Of a stretch of 64,000 nucleotides of DNA, positions 1-9,422 are shown in pieces. Source of the DNA: Asticcacaulis sp. EMRT-3 (GTDB taxonomy: Bacteria; Pseudomonadota; Alphaproteobacteria; Caulobacterales; Caulobacteraceae); the NCBI RefSeq assembly GCF_030027245.1, contig NZ_JASERT010000001.1, positions 827,001 through 891,000 of the forward strand, in the 5' to 3' direction. Every line of letters begins with the position of its first letter. The first letter of the stretch is position 1. A program made the translations under genes and the position numbers. The notes beneath the pieces are model-generated. The model searched no databases. It was not told the DNA's origin and saw only the letters and a list, made by a program, of their open reading frames with translations.

Positions 1-1294
1 AGGCCTGATCGCTGAGGCGCACGCGCAGATGGATACGGCCCTGTTCATCATCGTGGCGGCCGGTGACGCGGCCATTCTGGTACAGAAAGGCCAATGGCTC
101 GCCCTGATGGGCTTCGAGAACGATATCCACTTCTTCGCCCTGCGCATCGACCAGTGCGGCAATGGCCGCCAGCAGGGCCGGAACGCCCTCGCCCGTCACG
201 GCGGACACCGCCAGCGGCTTGTTCTTCGCGCGGTCACTGGTGGCGCGTGCATAGAGGATGTCGCGCGTGTCTTCGTCGATCAGGTCGATCTTGTTCCATA
301 CCTCGACCATGCGCGCGCGGTCGAGTTCGGGCAGGATCTGCGTCAGAACCTGTTCGACATCCTGCCTCTGGGCCTCGGTTTCGGGATTGGCGACATCGCG
401 GACATGCAGAATCAGGTCGGCCTCGGCCACCTCTTCCAGCGTGGCGCGAAAGGCCGCCACCAGTTCGTGCGGCAGGTCGGAAATGAAGCCGACCGTATCG
501 GACAGGATGGCGGAGCGGCCATTCGGCAGCTTCAGGCTGCGCAAGGTGGTGTCGAGCGTGGCGAACAACAGGTCTTTCGCCATGACCTCGGCGTGGGTCA
601 GGCGGTTGAACAGGGTCGATTTACCGGCATTGGTGTAGCCGACCAGCGCCACAATCGGATAGGGCACCTTCTTGCGTGCCGATCGATGCAGGCCGCGCGT
701 GCGGCGCACATCCTCCAGCTCGGACTTAAGCTGCTTGATCTTGTCAGCGATCATGCGACGGTCAAGCTCGATCTGGGTTTCGCCGGGGCCGCCGGTCGTA
801 CCGGTGGCGCGCTGGCGTTCGAGGTGGGTCCAGGTGCGCACCAGACGCGATTTTTCGTATTCCAGACGCGCCAGTTCGACCTGCAACTTGCCCTCATTGG
901 TGCGGGCACGGCGACCGAAGATTTCGAGAATCATGCCGGTGCGGTCGATGACCTTGACCTCAAGCGCCTTTTCGAGATTGCGCTGCTGGATGGGCGTCAG
1001 GGCACCATTGACGACGCAGAGCGTGGCCCCGGTATCAACGCATAAAGCCCTGATCTCTTCCACCTTGCCCTGCCCGAACAGGGTGGCCGGACTGATCTTG
1101 CGCACGCGCAAGGTTATGGCGCCCACCACCTCAAGATCGAGCGCCAAAGCCAGACCGATAGCCTCATCGAGACGTGAGTCTTCGTGCAGGCGGGCCGGTG
1201 CGGCCTCGCGGTCACGGACATAGGCGTCCATATCGGGATCGACGACGACAGCACGCACCGTTTCCGGCGCGTGGTCATGGAAGCGGTCACTCAA
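1..1294 (-). CDS. hflX: HflX ribosome-associated GTPase (3' end beyond window)
   Basis: The frame is open to the left edge, so the C-terminus is missing; about 431 codons are visible. HflX is a TRAFAC-class GTPase that binds 50S subunits and splits stalled ribosomes. Visible motifs are the HflX glycine-rich segment TGGPGETQIELDRR (about residues 167-180), Walker A GYTNAGKST (219-227), DTVG (266-269) and NKID (334-337). An in-frame TGA lies just upstream of TTG 1294, which is the first usable start and has GAGGGG about 8 bases before it. Hfq ends 48 bases upstream on the same strand, the usual hfq-hflX arrangement, so they are probably cotranscribed. Family assignment is secure; the TTG start is inferred. 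Confidence 0.95.
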   Translation of the reverse strand, partial: MSDRFHDHAPETVRAVVVDPDMDAYVRDREAAPARLHEDSRLDEAIGLALALDLEVVGAITLRVRKISPATLFGQGKVEEIRALCVDTGATLCVVNGALTPIQQRNLEKALEVKVIDRTGMILEIFGRRARTNEGKLQVELARLEYEKSRLVRTWTHLERQRATGTTGGPGETQIELDRRMIADKIKQLKSELEDVRRTRGLHRSARKKVPYPIVALVGYTNAGKSTLFNRLTHAEVMAKDLLFATLDTTLRSLKLPNGRSAILSDTVGFISDLPHELVAAFRATLEEVAEADLILHVRDVANPETEAQRQDVEQVLTQILPELDRARMVEVWNKIDLIDEDTRDILYARATSDRAKNKPLAVSAVTGEGVPALLAAIAALVDAQGEEVDIVLEAHQGEPLAFLYQNGRVTGRHDDEQGRIHLRVRLSDQA

Positions 1295-1342
1295 AACCGA
1301 TACCCCTCAAAGCCGGAGGCGGGATTTCGTCTTCCGCAAACC

Positions 1343-1591
1343 TTAATCTTCAACGTCGTCTTCTTGCTCGTAAAGCTGGACGGGCACGGCGGGCATAATC
1401 GTCGAGATCGCGTGCTTATAGACGAGCTGCGACTGGCCATCGCGGCGCAACAGCACGCAGAAATTATCGAACCAGCTCACAATCCCTTGCAGCTTGACGC
1501 CGTTGATCAGGAAGATGGTCAGAGGGGTTTTTGTTTTACGGACACTGTTCAGAAACGTGTCTTGCAGGTTTTGCTTTTTTTCGTGGGACAT
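1343..1591 (-). CDS. hfq: RNA chaperone Hfq
   Basis: Hexameric Sm-like RNA chaperone that pairs small RNAs with mRNAs. The protein is 82 residues: Sm1 spans about residues 30-50 ([20 protein letters not shown]) and the diagnostic Sm2 motif YKHAIST is at 58-64, followed by a short acidic tail. A longer frame opens at 1645, but the start at 1591 ([10 protein letters not shown]) matches the family N-terminus and has GAGAAGG upstream. It sits between a D-amino-acid transaminase gene (112 bases upstream) and hflX (48 bases downstream), all on the minus strand. Confidence 0.97.
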   Translation of the reverse strand: MSHEKKQNLQDTFLNSVRKTKTPLTIFLINGVKLQGIVSWFDNFCVLLRRDGQSQLVYKHAISTIMPAVPVQLYEQEDDVED

Positions 1592-1703
1592 TGTCGGCCC
1601 TTCTCGTTGCATTATTGGAAGGCACGATACCCTCCACACAATCACAAGTGCAACATTAGGGCATGACTTACCCCTTTTTCAACCGTGTTGCGGTAAATTT
1701 ATT

Positions 1704-2567
1704 TTACAAACCTGCGGTGCGGCGTGCCTGATCGATATAGGCTTCGCGCAGGGCGGTGGCGATCGGGCCCGGAACGCCGTCGCCGATTCTGCGGTCATCA
1801 ATAGCCACGACCGGCATGACCAGACTGGTGGCGGCGGTGATGAAGACCTCGGCGGCGGCCTTGGCCTCAGCCAGTGTGAAGGCTTCCTCGCGCACATCCA
1901 GGCCGCTTTCGCGCATCAGTGGCAGCAGGTTGAGGCGCGTCACGCCGCCTAAGATATTGGCGTTGAGCGCGCGCGTTTTGATGACGCCTTCACGGGTGAC
2001 CATATAGACATTGGTGGAACCGCCTTCCGTCACCAGACCGTCGCGGTCGATGAAGATCACCTCGCCTGCGCCGCGTTCGCGCGCCGCCTGTTTGGCCAGC
2101 ACATTGGGCAAAAGGCCGATGGTTTTGATGTCACAGCGGCCCCAGCGCGTATCGGGCGCGCTGATGGCGCGAATCCCAGCCTCGGCCTTGCGCGCCGCGG
2201 CTTCGCGGTCCACAGGTTTGGCGGTGATGACGACGGACGGCATGATGTCGGCGGGAAAGACGTGATCGCGGGGTGCCACGCCCCGGCTGACCTGCAAATA
2301 GACCATGCCCTCACTGATGCGATTGCGCCGCACCACCTCATTCAGCACGGTCAGCAGGGCGCTGCGCGGCATGGGTTGCATAATCTGCAACTCCCGCAGG
2401 CTTCTGTCCAATCTGTTGAGATGACCTTCGGCATCGGCTAACCGACCATCAAATACCGACCAGACCTCATAGACGGCATCGGCGAACTGATAACCGCGAT
2501 CATCGATCGATACGGCGGCCTCAGAAGCGCGGGTATAGAGGCCATTGACATAGGCGATACGGGGCAT
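1704..2567 (-). CDS. dat: PLP-dependent class IV aminotransferase, probable D-amino-acid transaminase
   Basis: A 287-residue fold-type IV PLP enzyme. The Schiff-base lysine is K148 in DIKTIGLLPN, and E181 in the TEGGSTN signature contacts the cofactor. These segments and the length match D-alanine transaminase (D-Ala + 2-oxoglutarate to pyruvate + D-Glu), which supplies D-amino acids for peptidoglycan. Branched-chain aminotransferases of the same fold are longer, so D-specificity is favoured but not proven. It lies between ntrX (48 bases upstream) and hfq. Confidence 0.85.
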   Translation of the reverse strand: MPRIAYVNGLYTRASEAAVSIDDRGYQFADAVYEVWSVFDGRLADAEGHLNRLDRSLRELQIMQPMPRSALLTVLNEVVRRNRISEGMVYLQVSRGVAPRDHVFPADIMPSVVITAKPVDREAAARKAEAGIRAISAPDTRWGRCDIKTIGLLPNVLAKQAARERGAGEVIFIDRDGLVTEGGSTNVYMVTREGVIKTRALNANILGGVTRLNLLPLMRESGLDVREEAFTLAEAKAAAEVFITAATSLVMPVVAIDDRRIGDGVPGPIATALREAYIDQARRTAGL

Positions 2568-2615
2568 GGGATAATCCGGCTAAACAGCAACTGAACAAGG
2601 CGCAGTCATTAGCAC

Positions 2616-4016
2616 CTAAATCTCGTCTTCGTCGCCACGAATATGGGCCAGACCCAGCGATTTCAGCTTACGGTGCAGGGCCGAGCGCTCCATGCCGATG
2701 AAATTAGCTGTGCGCGATATATTGCCGCCGAACCGCACGATCTGCGATGACAGATATTCACGCTCGAACACTTCACGCGCGTCGCGCAGCGGCAGGGCGA
2801 TGATTCGTTCCGGTCGGATAGCCCCCGCCACCGCCGATTCGACCACTTCGGAAGGCAGCATTTCGGCGGTGATCGGATCGGAGGGATTGCCCGAAGCCAG
2901 GATCAGCAGGCGCTCGATATTATTGCGCAACTGACGGACATTGCCCGGCCATTCATGCACCTGCAAGGTCGCCATCGCATCTTCCGACAGGATGCGCTTG
3001 GGCAGGCCCTGCGCCATGCTGATGCGCTCGATGAAATAGGTGACCAGTTCGGCGATGTCGCCGCGCCGTTCGGACAGGCCCGGCACGCGCACCGGCACCA
3101 CATTCAGGCGGTGAAACAGGTCTTCACGGAAACGGTTTGCCGCAATCTCGGACGCCAGGTCTTTCGAGGTTGAGGAAATCACCCGCACATCGACCTGCAC
3201 GTCCTGCGCACCGCCAACACGGGTGAAGCGCTGCTCGACCAGCACGCGCAGGATGCGGCTCTGGCTTTCCGGCGGCATGTCGGCCACCTCGTCGAGGAAC
3301 AGCGTGCCGCCGTGCGCGCGCTCGAACACGCCGACCTTGCGCGTGCGCCCGCCCTCGCCCTCCTCGCCGAACAGTTCGACATCGAGGCGCTCCGGCGTCA
3401 TGCCGGCGGCGGAAATCGGCACAAATTCGCACTTGGCGCGCGGGCTGGCCTCGTGGATCATGCGCGCCACCAGCTCCTTGCCCGAACCCGCCGGGCCGGA
3501 AATCATGATGCGCGAATTGGCCGGGGCCACCTTGGCGATGGTGGATCGCAGCAGTTGCGCCGCCGCCGAATTGCCGATCAGGCCATCGGGCACCACGGCC
3601 TGATTGCGCAGGCGCTTGTTTTCGCGGCGCAGGCTCGTCAGTTCGAGCGCGCGCTGCACCACCATGATCAGCCGTTCGGTCTTGAAGGGCTTTTCGATAA
3701 AATCAAACGCGCCGCGCTTGATCGCCGTCACGGCGGTTTCGATCGTGCCGTGGCCGGAGATCATGATCGCCGGAATATCGGGATCGAGTTCGTGGATCAC
3801 ACTGAGCAGTTCCAGCCCGTCGAGCCCGCCGCCCTGCATCCAGATGTCGAGCACACACAAAGACGGCTTACGGGCCCGGATGGCGCGTAAGGCTGCATTG
3901 GAGTCGGCGGCGGTACGCACCGCATAGCCCTCGTCTTCGAGGATGCCCGCGATCAGCTCGCGGATATCCGCCTCGTCATCCACCACCAGAATATCAACGC
4001 CAGACGATACTTTCAT
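2616..4016 (-). CDS. ntrX: NtrX response regulator
   Basis: Response regulator paired with NtrY, 466 residues. It has a receiver domain (1-120, phospho-acceptor D57 in LCVLDIWM), an AAA+ domain of the NtrC type (about 145-375; Walker A GPAGSGKE 174-181, Walker B TLFLDE 238-243) and a C-terminal Fis-type helix-turn-helix (GNISRTANFIGMERSALHRK). Where sigma-54 activators carry GAFTGA after ELFG, this protein reads ELFGEEGEGGRTRKVG (214-229), so the sigma-54 contact loop is missing. Its start overlaps the ntrY stop (TGATG), which indicates translational coupling. Members of this family control nitrogen, redox and envelope genes in alphaproteobacteria. Confidence 0.95.
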   Translation of the reverse strand: MKVSSGVDILVVDDEADIRELIAGILEDEGYAVRTAADSNAALRAIRARKPSLCVLDIWMQGGGLDGLELLSVIHELDPDIPAIMISGHGTIETAVTAIKRGAFDFIEKPFKTERLIMVVQRALELTSLRRENKRLRNQAVVPDGLIGNSAAAQLLRSTIAKVAPANSRIMISGPAGSGKELVARMIHEASPRAKCEFVPISAAGMTPERLDVELFGEEGEGGRTRKVGVFERAHGGTLFLDEVADMPPESQSRILRVLVEQRFTRVGGAQDVQVDVRVISSTSKDLASEIAANRFREDLFHRLNVVPVRVPGLSERRGDIAELVTYFIERISMAQGLPKRILSEDAMATLQVHEWPGNVRQLRNNIERLLILASGNPSDPITAEMLPSEVVESAVAGAIRPERIIALPLRDAREVFEREYLSSQIVRFGGNISRTANFIGMERSALHRKLKSLGLAHIRGDEDEI

Positions 4017-6352
4017 CAGACCCTCATCATGTTGTGCGGCCCGTTATCGGAACCTTCACTGGCGACATCCGGGCGGAAACCCGTTTGTTGCCTCGGCAGA
4101 CGCAGGACAGCCCGCGCGCCGCTTAAAACAACCGCGTCATTGAGATAGAACTCACCGCCGTGGTCTTCCAGAATACGCTTTACAATCGCCAGGCCGAGGC
4201 CTGTGCCCTTTTCGCGTGTCGTGACATAAGGCTCAGTCAGGCGGTCGCGGTCTTTTTCAGGCAGGCCAATGCCGTCATCCTCGACCTCGATCACCAGTTC
4301 ACCCGCTTCCAGCCGCATCTCCACGCGCAAGTGGCCGACAATCGTATCGGTGTCATGGCTTTCCGCCCGGCCTTCGCGCATCAGACGCGACGAAATGGCC
4401 TCGCCGCCGTTTTTCAGCACATTGCCAAGCGCCTGACTGAGCATCCGCCCATCGCACACCACCTTGACCTCAGGCAGAGGCTCGACGATCTCGACCGAAA
4501 TATCATGGCGGGCCACGCGCTGCGAAAAGACGCAGGCCCGCACCAGTTCGGCGGCCTCTTCCTCGGCGAAATTGGGCGCGGGCATCCGCGCAAACGACGA
4601 AAACTCATCAACCATGCGGCCAATATCGCCGACCTGACGCACAATGGTGTCGGTCAGGCGATCAAAAGTCTCGGTATCGGTCTGAATCTGCGCGCGATAT
4701 TTGCGCTGCAACCGCTCGGCCGAAAGCTGGATCGGTGTCAGCGGGTTCTTGATTTCGTGGGCGATGCGCCGCGCCACGTCCTTCCAGGCGGCGTTACGCT
4801 GGGCCGCGATCAGGCGCGTGATGTCGTCAAACGTCAGCACTGCACCGCCGGTTTCCAGCCCGGACACGCGCACGCGCACGCGCCGCGTTTCGCCGAGACG
4901 CACGAGATCGACCTCTTCCTCCTCGACGCGGTGCACATTGGCCTTATCGAGAAGATCTGCGATTTCCGGGGCGATTTCACGAATATTGCGGCCCAGCGCG
5001 TCCTCGGCGCTGGTGCTGAGGAAGTTGGCGGCATGGCGGTTGATGGCCGAAACATGCTCCAGCACATCGAGGCCGATAATACCGGCGCTGATTTCCGACA
5101 GCACGGTTTCGATAAAGCGGCGGCGGCTTTCGGCCTCCTCGCCCGCCGATTTCAGCGCCAGTTGCTGGCTTTGCAGATCGGAGGTCATATGGTTGAAGGC
5201 GCGTGACAGGACGGCGATGTCTTCCGACTGCTTGCTGGTCATGACGCGCGCATTGAGATCGCCCGCCGCCACCTTACCTGCCGCCTGCACCAGACGGGCC
5301 ACCGGCACGGCTATGCTTTCCGCCGCCGAGGCCCCGCCCCAGATCGCGCCGATCAGCACCAGCAGCACGGCCTCGACATAGGCCAGCATGAAGATGGTCT
5401 GGGCGCGGGCCTTGCGCGCTGTGGTGTCGCGGTAATCGGTAATGGCCTGACTGGAGGCTTGCAGCTTCTGCCAGATATTGGGTGGCCAGGTTTTCAGCCC
5501 ATAGAGGATGGCACCATTATAATTTTGCAGCGGATACAAAAGCCGTTCGGCGTCGGGCGCGGTGAAGCCGACCGCGCCATTGGCATTGGCGTCGGCGATG
5601 GCGTCTTCGGGCGGGGCCATATAGACCGGCGCATCGGGGCTTTCGGCGCGGGCCAGCACCTGTCCGGCGGGATCGACAATATAGACGGCGGTCAGGTCGC
5701 CGCGGTCGGTAAAGGCGTTGCGCAGCGCAATCGAAAACGCCAGCCGGTCGGGGAAGAGTTTGCGCGCATCATCGGTTTCGATCAGCTTCTGGATATGGGT
5801 CAGCGCCTGTGACGAGGTTTCGTGCTGGGCCTCGATATAGGTCTTGGCGATGGCCGCGCCGTTTTCAACCGAGGTTTTCACCCGGTCGGAAAACCAGGTG
5901 TCGATGCCGCGATTAAGGAAGCCGAAGGCCAGGGCCACGATGATGGCCGGGGCCACGGCGGCCAGCGAAAACAGGAAAACAAAGCGCAGGTGCAGGCGCG
6001 CCCCGGCATCGGCACCCCGGCTGCGCGCAATGCGGATGACACGCATCACCACGACCGACATCAGGCCGAGCAGCAGCACCATATTGAGGCAGATCAGGAT
6101 GAGCAGGTAATTGCCGACCTGACTGACCGGCCCGGTGCCGGGCGTGGCCACGATCAGCCACATCACGAAGGCGGTGGTCAGGATCGACGCGCCATAGCCC
6201 GCGCCAAGCAGCAGCTTTTGCAGTCCCGCCGCGCGAAGGCTGCGCAGATTGCGGGACAACCAGAAATGCCAGCGCCGTCTTGCGTGAGCCTCTTTCAAAG
6301 TGCCATCCAGACCATGAGCATATGCGTGGCATTTGCGCACTACTGTGTCCAA
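4016..6352 (-). CDS. ntrY: NtrY membrane sensor histidine kinase
   Basis: Sensor kinase for NtrX, 778 residues. Three hydrophobic segments lie near the N-terminus (about 47-70, 82-106, 124-146), followed by a periplasmic region (about 150-315), a fourth segment (about 318-342), HAMP (345-400), PAS (415-515), HisKA with H532 in AHEIKNPLTPIQ, and HATPase with N-box ALGNVLKNGGEAI and G-boxes EDDGIGLP and GTGLGLAIV. The frame begins at TTG 6352 with no clear Shine-Dalgarno, and no in-frame ATG precedes the first membrane segment, so the true start is uncertain. dusB ends only 53 bases upstream; ntrB and ntrC, which often sit between these genes, are absent. Confidence 0.95.
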   Translation of the reverse strand: MDTVVRKCHAYAHGLDGTLKEAHARRRWHFWLSRNLRSLRAAGLQKLLLGAGYGASILTTAFVMWLIVATPGTGPVSQVGNYLLILICLNMVLLLGLMSVVVMRVIRIARSRGADAGARLHLRFVFLFSLAAVAPAIIVALAFGFLNRGIDTWFSDRVKTSVENGAAIAKTYIEAQHETSSQALTHIQKLIETDDARKLFPDRLAFSIALRNAFTDRGDLTAVYIVDPAGQVLARAESPDAPVYMAPPEDAIADANANGAVGFTAPDAERLLYPLQNYNGAILYGLKTWPPNIWQKLQASSQAITDYRDTTARKARAQTIFMLAYVEAVLLVLIGAIWGGASAAESIAVPVARLVQAAGKVAAGDLNARVMTSKQSEDIAVLSRAFNHMTSDLQSQQLALKSAGEEAESRRRFIETVLSEISAGIIGLDVLEHVSAINRHAANFLSTSAEDALGRNIREIAPEIADLLDKANVHRVEEEEVDLVRLGETRRVRVRVSGLETGGAVLTFDDITRLIAAQRNAAWKDVARRIAHEIKNPLTPIQLSAERLQRKYRAQIQTDTETFDRLTDTIVRQVGDIGRMVDEFSSFARMPAPNFAEEEAAELVRACVFSQRVARHDISVEIVEPLPEVKVVCDGRMLSQALGNVLKNGGEAISSRLMREGRAESHDTDTIVGHLRVEMRLEAGELVIEVEDDGIGLPEKDRDRLTEPYVTTREKGTGLGLAIVKRILEDHGGEFYLNDAVVLSGARAVLRLPRQQTGFRPDVASEGSDNGPHNMMRV

Positions 6353-6405
6353 ATATCAACAACTATATTGTCTATGTGCGGCAAATTTATCGAAATTCAG
6401 CCTCT

Positions 6406-7398
6406 TCAGGCCTGCATCAACGCCCGGACGGCGGTTTCGATTTCTTCGGGATCGTCCATGCGACACAGGCGGCCCTTGTCCTGACGACGTATCAACGGAT
6501 CGGGATCGTGGGTCGAGGCCTCGATATAGGCACCGAGATGCTTCTTGAACATGCGCAGGCCCAAAGCGGCGCCATAGAAATCAAGGCTGGCCTGCATGTG
6601 CTCGATCAGGATGTCGGCGCGCGTGGCCAGATCCATTTCCTGCATGGGCCTGTTGTCGTTGAGCGCCCGGTCGAGATGGCTGGCGAACCACGGACGGCCA
6701 TAGATGCCGCGCCCGATCATCACGCCGTCGGCCTCCGATTGCCGAAGCGCTGTGCGCGCCGAGGCCAGATCGACAATATCGCCATTGACGATGACCGGGA
6801 TGCTGACCGCCCGCTTGACCGTGGCCACGGCGCACCAGTCGGCCTGACCCTTATAGAATTGCTGGCGGGTGCGGCCATGCACGGTCAGGGCCCTGATACC
6901 CAGTTTTTCGGCGCGCTGCGCCAGTTCGGCGGCATTGTGGCTGTTGTCGTCCCAGCCGAGGCGCATCTTGACCGTGACGGGACGCGATGTGGCCTCAAGC
7001 GCCGCCGTCATGATCCGTTCGGCCTGATCGAGGTCGCGCATCAGGGCCGATCCGCACAGAACGCCGGTCACCTCCTTGGCGGGGCAGCCGAAATTGAGGT
7101 CGATAATGTCGGCTCCGGCCTCCTCGGCCAGTTTTGCGCCGCGTGCGATATGAACCGGATCGCGGCCGATAAGCTGGATGATCTTCAGGCCGGAATGGTC
7201 GCCAAGCTGGGCTTTGCGGCGGATGTCGGCGCGCGTGCCGCCCATCTCGGCGCAGGCCACCATCTCCGTGGCGGCATAGGGCGCGCCGTGCTTATGCGCT
7301 ATCTGGCGAAACGGCAGATCGGACACGCCCGTCATCGGCGCGATCAGCACGCGGCCGGGCACATGTACATCACCGATCTTGAGGGCTTTAGCTGTCAT
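6406..7398 (-). CDS. dusB: tRNA-dihydrouridine synthase DusB (NifR3)
   Basis: FMN-dependent enzyme that reduces uridine to dihydrouridine in the tRNA D-loop; 330 residues from ATG 7398. Motifs are [13 protein letters not shown] near the N-terminus (flavin barrel entry), the catalytic C105 in NFGCPAKEV, and a phosphate-binding VNGDI segment. An upstream extension of the frame to 7479 would run into the ispDF start, so ATG 7398 ([10 protein letters not shown]) is preferred. It is divergent from ispDF with a 79-base gap that must hold both promoters. In alphaproteobacteria nifR3/dusB typically opens the ntr operon, as it seems to do here for ntrYX. Confidence 0.95.
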   Translation of the reverse strand: MTAKALKIGDVHVPGRVLIAPMTGVSDLPFRQIAHKHGAPYAATEMVACAEMGGTRADIRRKAQLGDHSGLKIIQLIGRDPVHIARGAKLAEEAGADIIDLNFGCPAKEVTGVLCGSALMRDLDQAERIMTAALEATSRPVTVKMRLGWDDNSHNAAELAQRAEKLGIRALTVHGRTRQQFYKGQADWCAVATVKRAVSIPVIVNGDIVDLASARTALRQSEADGVMIGRGIYGRPWFASHLDRALNDNRPMQEMDLATRADILIEHMQASLDFYGAALGLRMFKKHLGAYIEASTHDPDPLIRRQDKGRLCRMDDPEEIETAVRALMQA

Positions 7399-7477
7399 GG
7401 GCGGCTGTGTACAAGAAAGCGGCGCGAATGCCAATCTTCCAGCTTGCGCCGCGTCTATTTCGGGATAAACAGCCAGC

Positions 7478-8611
7478 ATGACCTTTCACGCCATCATCGT
7501 GGCCGGCGGATCCGGCAGCCGTTCCGGCGGCAAGAAGCAGTGGATGCCGCTGGGTGGCAAGCCCGTCCTCGACTGGTCGGTGACGGCCTTCGCCGAGGCT
7601 GGGCAAATCGTCATCGTCGTGCCGCCGGAGGATGTGGCGCGCGCCGAACAGGCCTATGGCGCGCGGGTTCAGGTCGTGGCCGGGGGCGGCCAGCGGGCGG
7701 ATTCCGTGGTCAACGGCCTGAAGGCGCTGACGGCCGCTGATGAGGATCTGGTCATGATCCACGATGCCGCCCGTCCCTTGCTGAAGGCAAGCCATATCGG
7801 CAAATTGCTGGCTGCGCTGGAACAGAACCGCGCCGCCATTCTGGCTTTGCCGGTGACCGACACGCTCAAAAAGAGCGCCGACGGCCTGATTATCGACACG
7901 CCGCCGCGTGAGGATTTGTGGCGCGCCCAGACACCGCAGGCCTTTCGTTATGGCGATATTCTGCGCGCCTATGCGGCTTGGCCGACCGGGCAAACCGCCA
8001 CCGATGAGGCGATGGTGGCAGCGCATAGCGGCATTGTGGTCGCTCTGGTCGAAGGCGACATCGCCCTGCACAAGCTGACCTATGGCGAGGATTTCGCCCT
8101 TCTCGAAGCCCTTTTACATGCGAGCAAGCCTTTGAAACAGATCAGAATCGGACAGGGTTTCGATGCCCACCGCTGGGGGGAAGGCGAAAGCGTCTGGCTG
8201 TGCGGCGTCGAGATCGCGCACAGCCAGACCCTGATCGGCCACTCCGATGCCGATGCGGGGCTACACGCCCTGACCGATGCCCTGCTGGGCGCGGCGGCGC
8301 TGGGCGACATCGGTGATCATTTCCCGCCCAGCGATCCGCAATGGAAGGGCGCGTCATCCGATCTGTTCCTCAGATACGCCGCCCAACTGATCCGCCAGAA
8401 AGGCGGTGCCATCATCAATATCGATGTCACCCTGATCTGCGAACAGCCGAAGATCAAACCGCACCGCGAAGCGATGCGGGCGCGCCTCGCTGCTATACTT
8501 GGCCTTGAAATCCAACAGGTTTCGGTCAAGGCCACGACCACCGAGGGCATGGGCTTTACCGGTCGCGGCGAAGGTCTGGCGGCCCAGGCGGTTTGTATGA
8601 TTGAAATCTGA
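7478..8611 (+). CDS. ispDF: Bifunctional IspD/IspF of the MEP isoprenoid pathway
   Basis: Fusion of two non-consecutive MEP-pathway enzymes, 377 residues. Residues 1 to about 218 are IspD (MEP cytidylyltransferase), with the nucleotide loop [14 protein letters not shown] and substrate motif DAARPL (97-102). Residues about 222-377 are IspF (MEcPP synthase), with metal ligands D229 and H231 in GFDAHRW, H255 in GHSDADAG, and the closing [16 protein letters not shown]. The fusion is common in alpha- and epsilonproteobacteria. The gene is divergent from dusB; no terminator is apparent before the sodB promoter. Confidence 0.97.
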   Translation: MTFHAIIVAGGSGSRSGGKKQWMPLGGKPVLDWSVTAFAEAGQIVIVVPPEDVARAEQAYGARVQVVAGGGQRADSVVNGLKALTAADEDLVMIHDAARPLLKASHIGKLLAALEQNRAAILALPVTDTLKKSADGLIIDTPPREDLWRAQTPQAFRYGDILRAYAAWPTGQTATDEAMVAAHSGIVVALVEGDIALHKLTYGEDFALLEALLHASKPLKQIRIGQGFDAHRWGEGESVWLCGVEIAHSQTLIGHSDADAGLHALTDALLGAAALGDIGDHFPPSDPQWKGASSDLFLRYAAQLIRQKGGAIINIDVTLICEQPKIKPHREAMRARLAAILGLEIQQVSVKATTTEGMGFTGRGEGLAAQAVCMIEI

Positions 8612-8674
8612 CGCCAGACAGAAAACCATTGAATTTTTATGGTAATTTAAGGCAAAGTTTCGCCAAGCCTTCCC

Positions 8675-8703
8675 TTGCAATAGGCGGTAACGCCGAATAT
8701 ATC
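8675..8703 (+). promoter_or_regulatory. Putative sigma-70 promoter of sodB
   Basis: TTGCAA (8675-8680) and TATATC (8698-8703) are separated by exactly 17 bases and lie 46 bases upstream of the sodB ATG. The spacer contains the small inverted repeat GGCG-GTAA-CGCC (8683-8694), a possible operator. Assignment is by pattern only. Confidence 0.45.
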
Positions 8704-8748
8704 ACGAAGGTAGCGTTTTCCTTTTCCATTCAAGCCGTGAGGTCTGCC

Positions 8749-9363
8749 ATGACATTCGAACTGCCCGCCCTGCCCTATGCCTCCGATGCGCTTGAGCCGT
8801 ATATGTCGGCCAATACGTTCAGCTTTCACCACGGCAAGCACCATAAGGCCTATGTCGATAACCTCAACAAGGCCCTGCCCGGCAGCGAATTTGAGGGCAA
8901 GTCGCTGGTCGAGATCATCAAGGCGTCAGAAGGCAAGAACCCCGGCGTTTTCAACAATTCGGCGCAGGTGTGGAACCACACCTTTTTCTGGCATTCGATG
9001 AAGCCCAATGGCGGCGGCGCGGCCACCGGCAAGATTGCCGACAAGATCAATGCCGATTTCGGCTCGTTCGACGCTTTCGTTGAGCAATTCAAGATGGCGG
9101 GCGCCACGCAGTTCGGCTCCGGCTGGGCCTGGCTGGTTCTGGGTTCCGATGGCAAGCTGAAGGTCACCAAGACGCCGAACGGTGAAAACCCGTTCACCAA
9201 GGGCGACAAGCCGATCCTGACGCTCGACGTCTGGGAACACGCCTATTATCTCGATTACCAGAACCTGCGTCCGAAATTCATCGAAACCTTCCTCGACAAG
9301 CTGGTCAACTGGGATTTCGCCAATGAGCGGCTCGATGCGCCTTTGTTTGAGGGCGTTGCCTAA
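8749..9363 (+). CDS. sodB: Superoxide dismutase, Fe-type
   Basis: Dismutates superoxide to peroxide and oxygen in the cytoplasm; 204 residues. The four metal ligands are visible as H27, H77, D160 and H164 (DVWEHAYYLDY). The segment GATQFGSGWAW, with Q before FGSGW, is the Fe-type pattern. A longer frame opens at 8629, but the conserved N-terminus MTFELPALPY and a TGAGG 7 bases ahead fix the start at 8749. It is followed by a strong intrinsic terminator. Confidence 0.97.
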   Translation: MTFELPALPYASDALEPYMSANTFSFHHGKHHKAYVDNLNKALPGSEFEGKSLVEIIKASEGKNPGVFNNSAQVWNHTFFWHSMKPNGGGAATGKIADKINADFGSFDAFVEQFKMAGATQFGSGWAWLVLGSDGKLKVTKTPNGENPFTKGDKPILTLDVWEHAYYLDYQNLRPKFIETFLDKLVNWDFANERLDAPLFEGVA

Positions 9364-9373
9364 TTCATTTTCA

Positions 9374-9407
9374 AGGGCGCGAATTTCGGTTCGCGCTCTT
9401 TTTCTTT
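9374..9407 (+). terminator. Rho-independent terminator of sodB
   Basis: A 10-bp stem (AGGGCGCGAA paired with TTCGCGCTCT, one G-U) with a 6-base loop is followed directly by TTTTTCTTT, 10 bases after the sodB stop. Confidence 0.85.
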
Positions 9408-9422
9408 GAGCTGGTCGGATTC

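Noticed and set aside
29..1223. Several plus-strand open frames over the first 1.2 kb
   Set aside because: They are shadows of hflX on the minus strand, whose GTPase motifs read cleanly through the region.
7399..7479. N-terminal extension of dusB to 7479
   Set aside because: It would overlap the ispDF start codon; the extra residues do not resemble the family, and ATG 7398 fits the DusB N-terminus.
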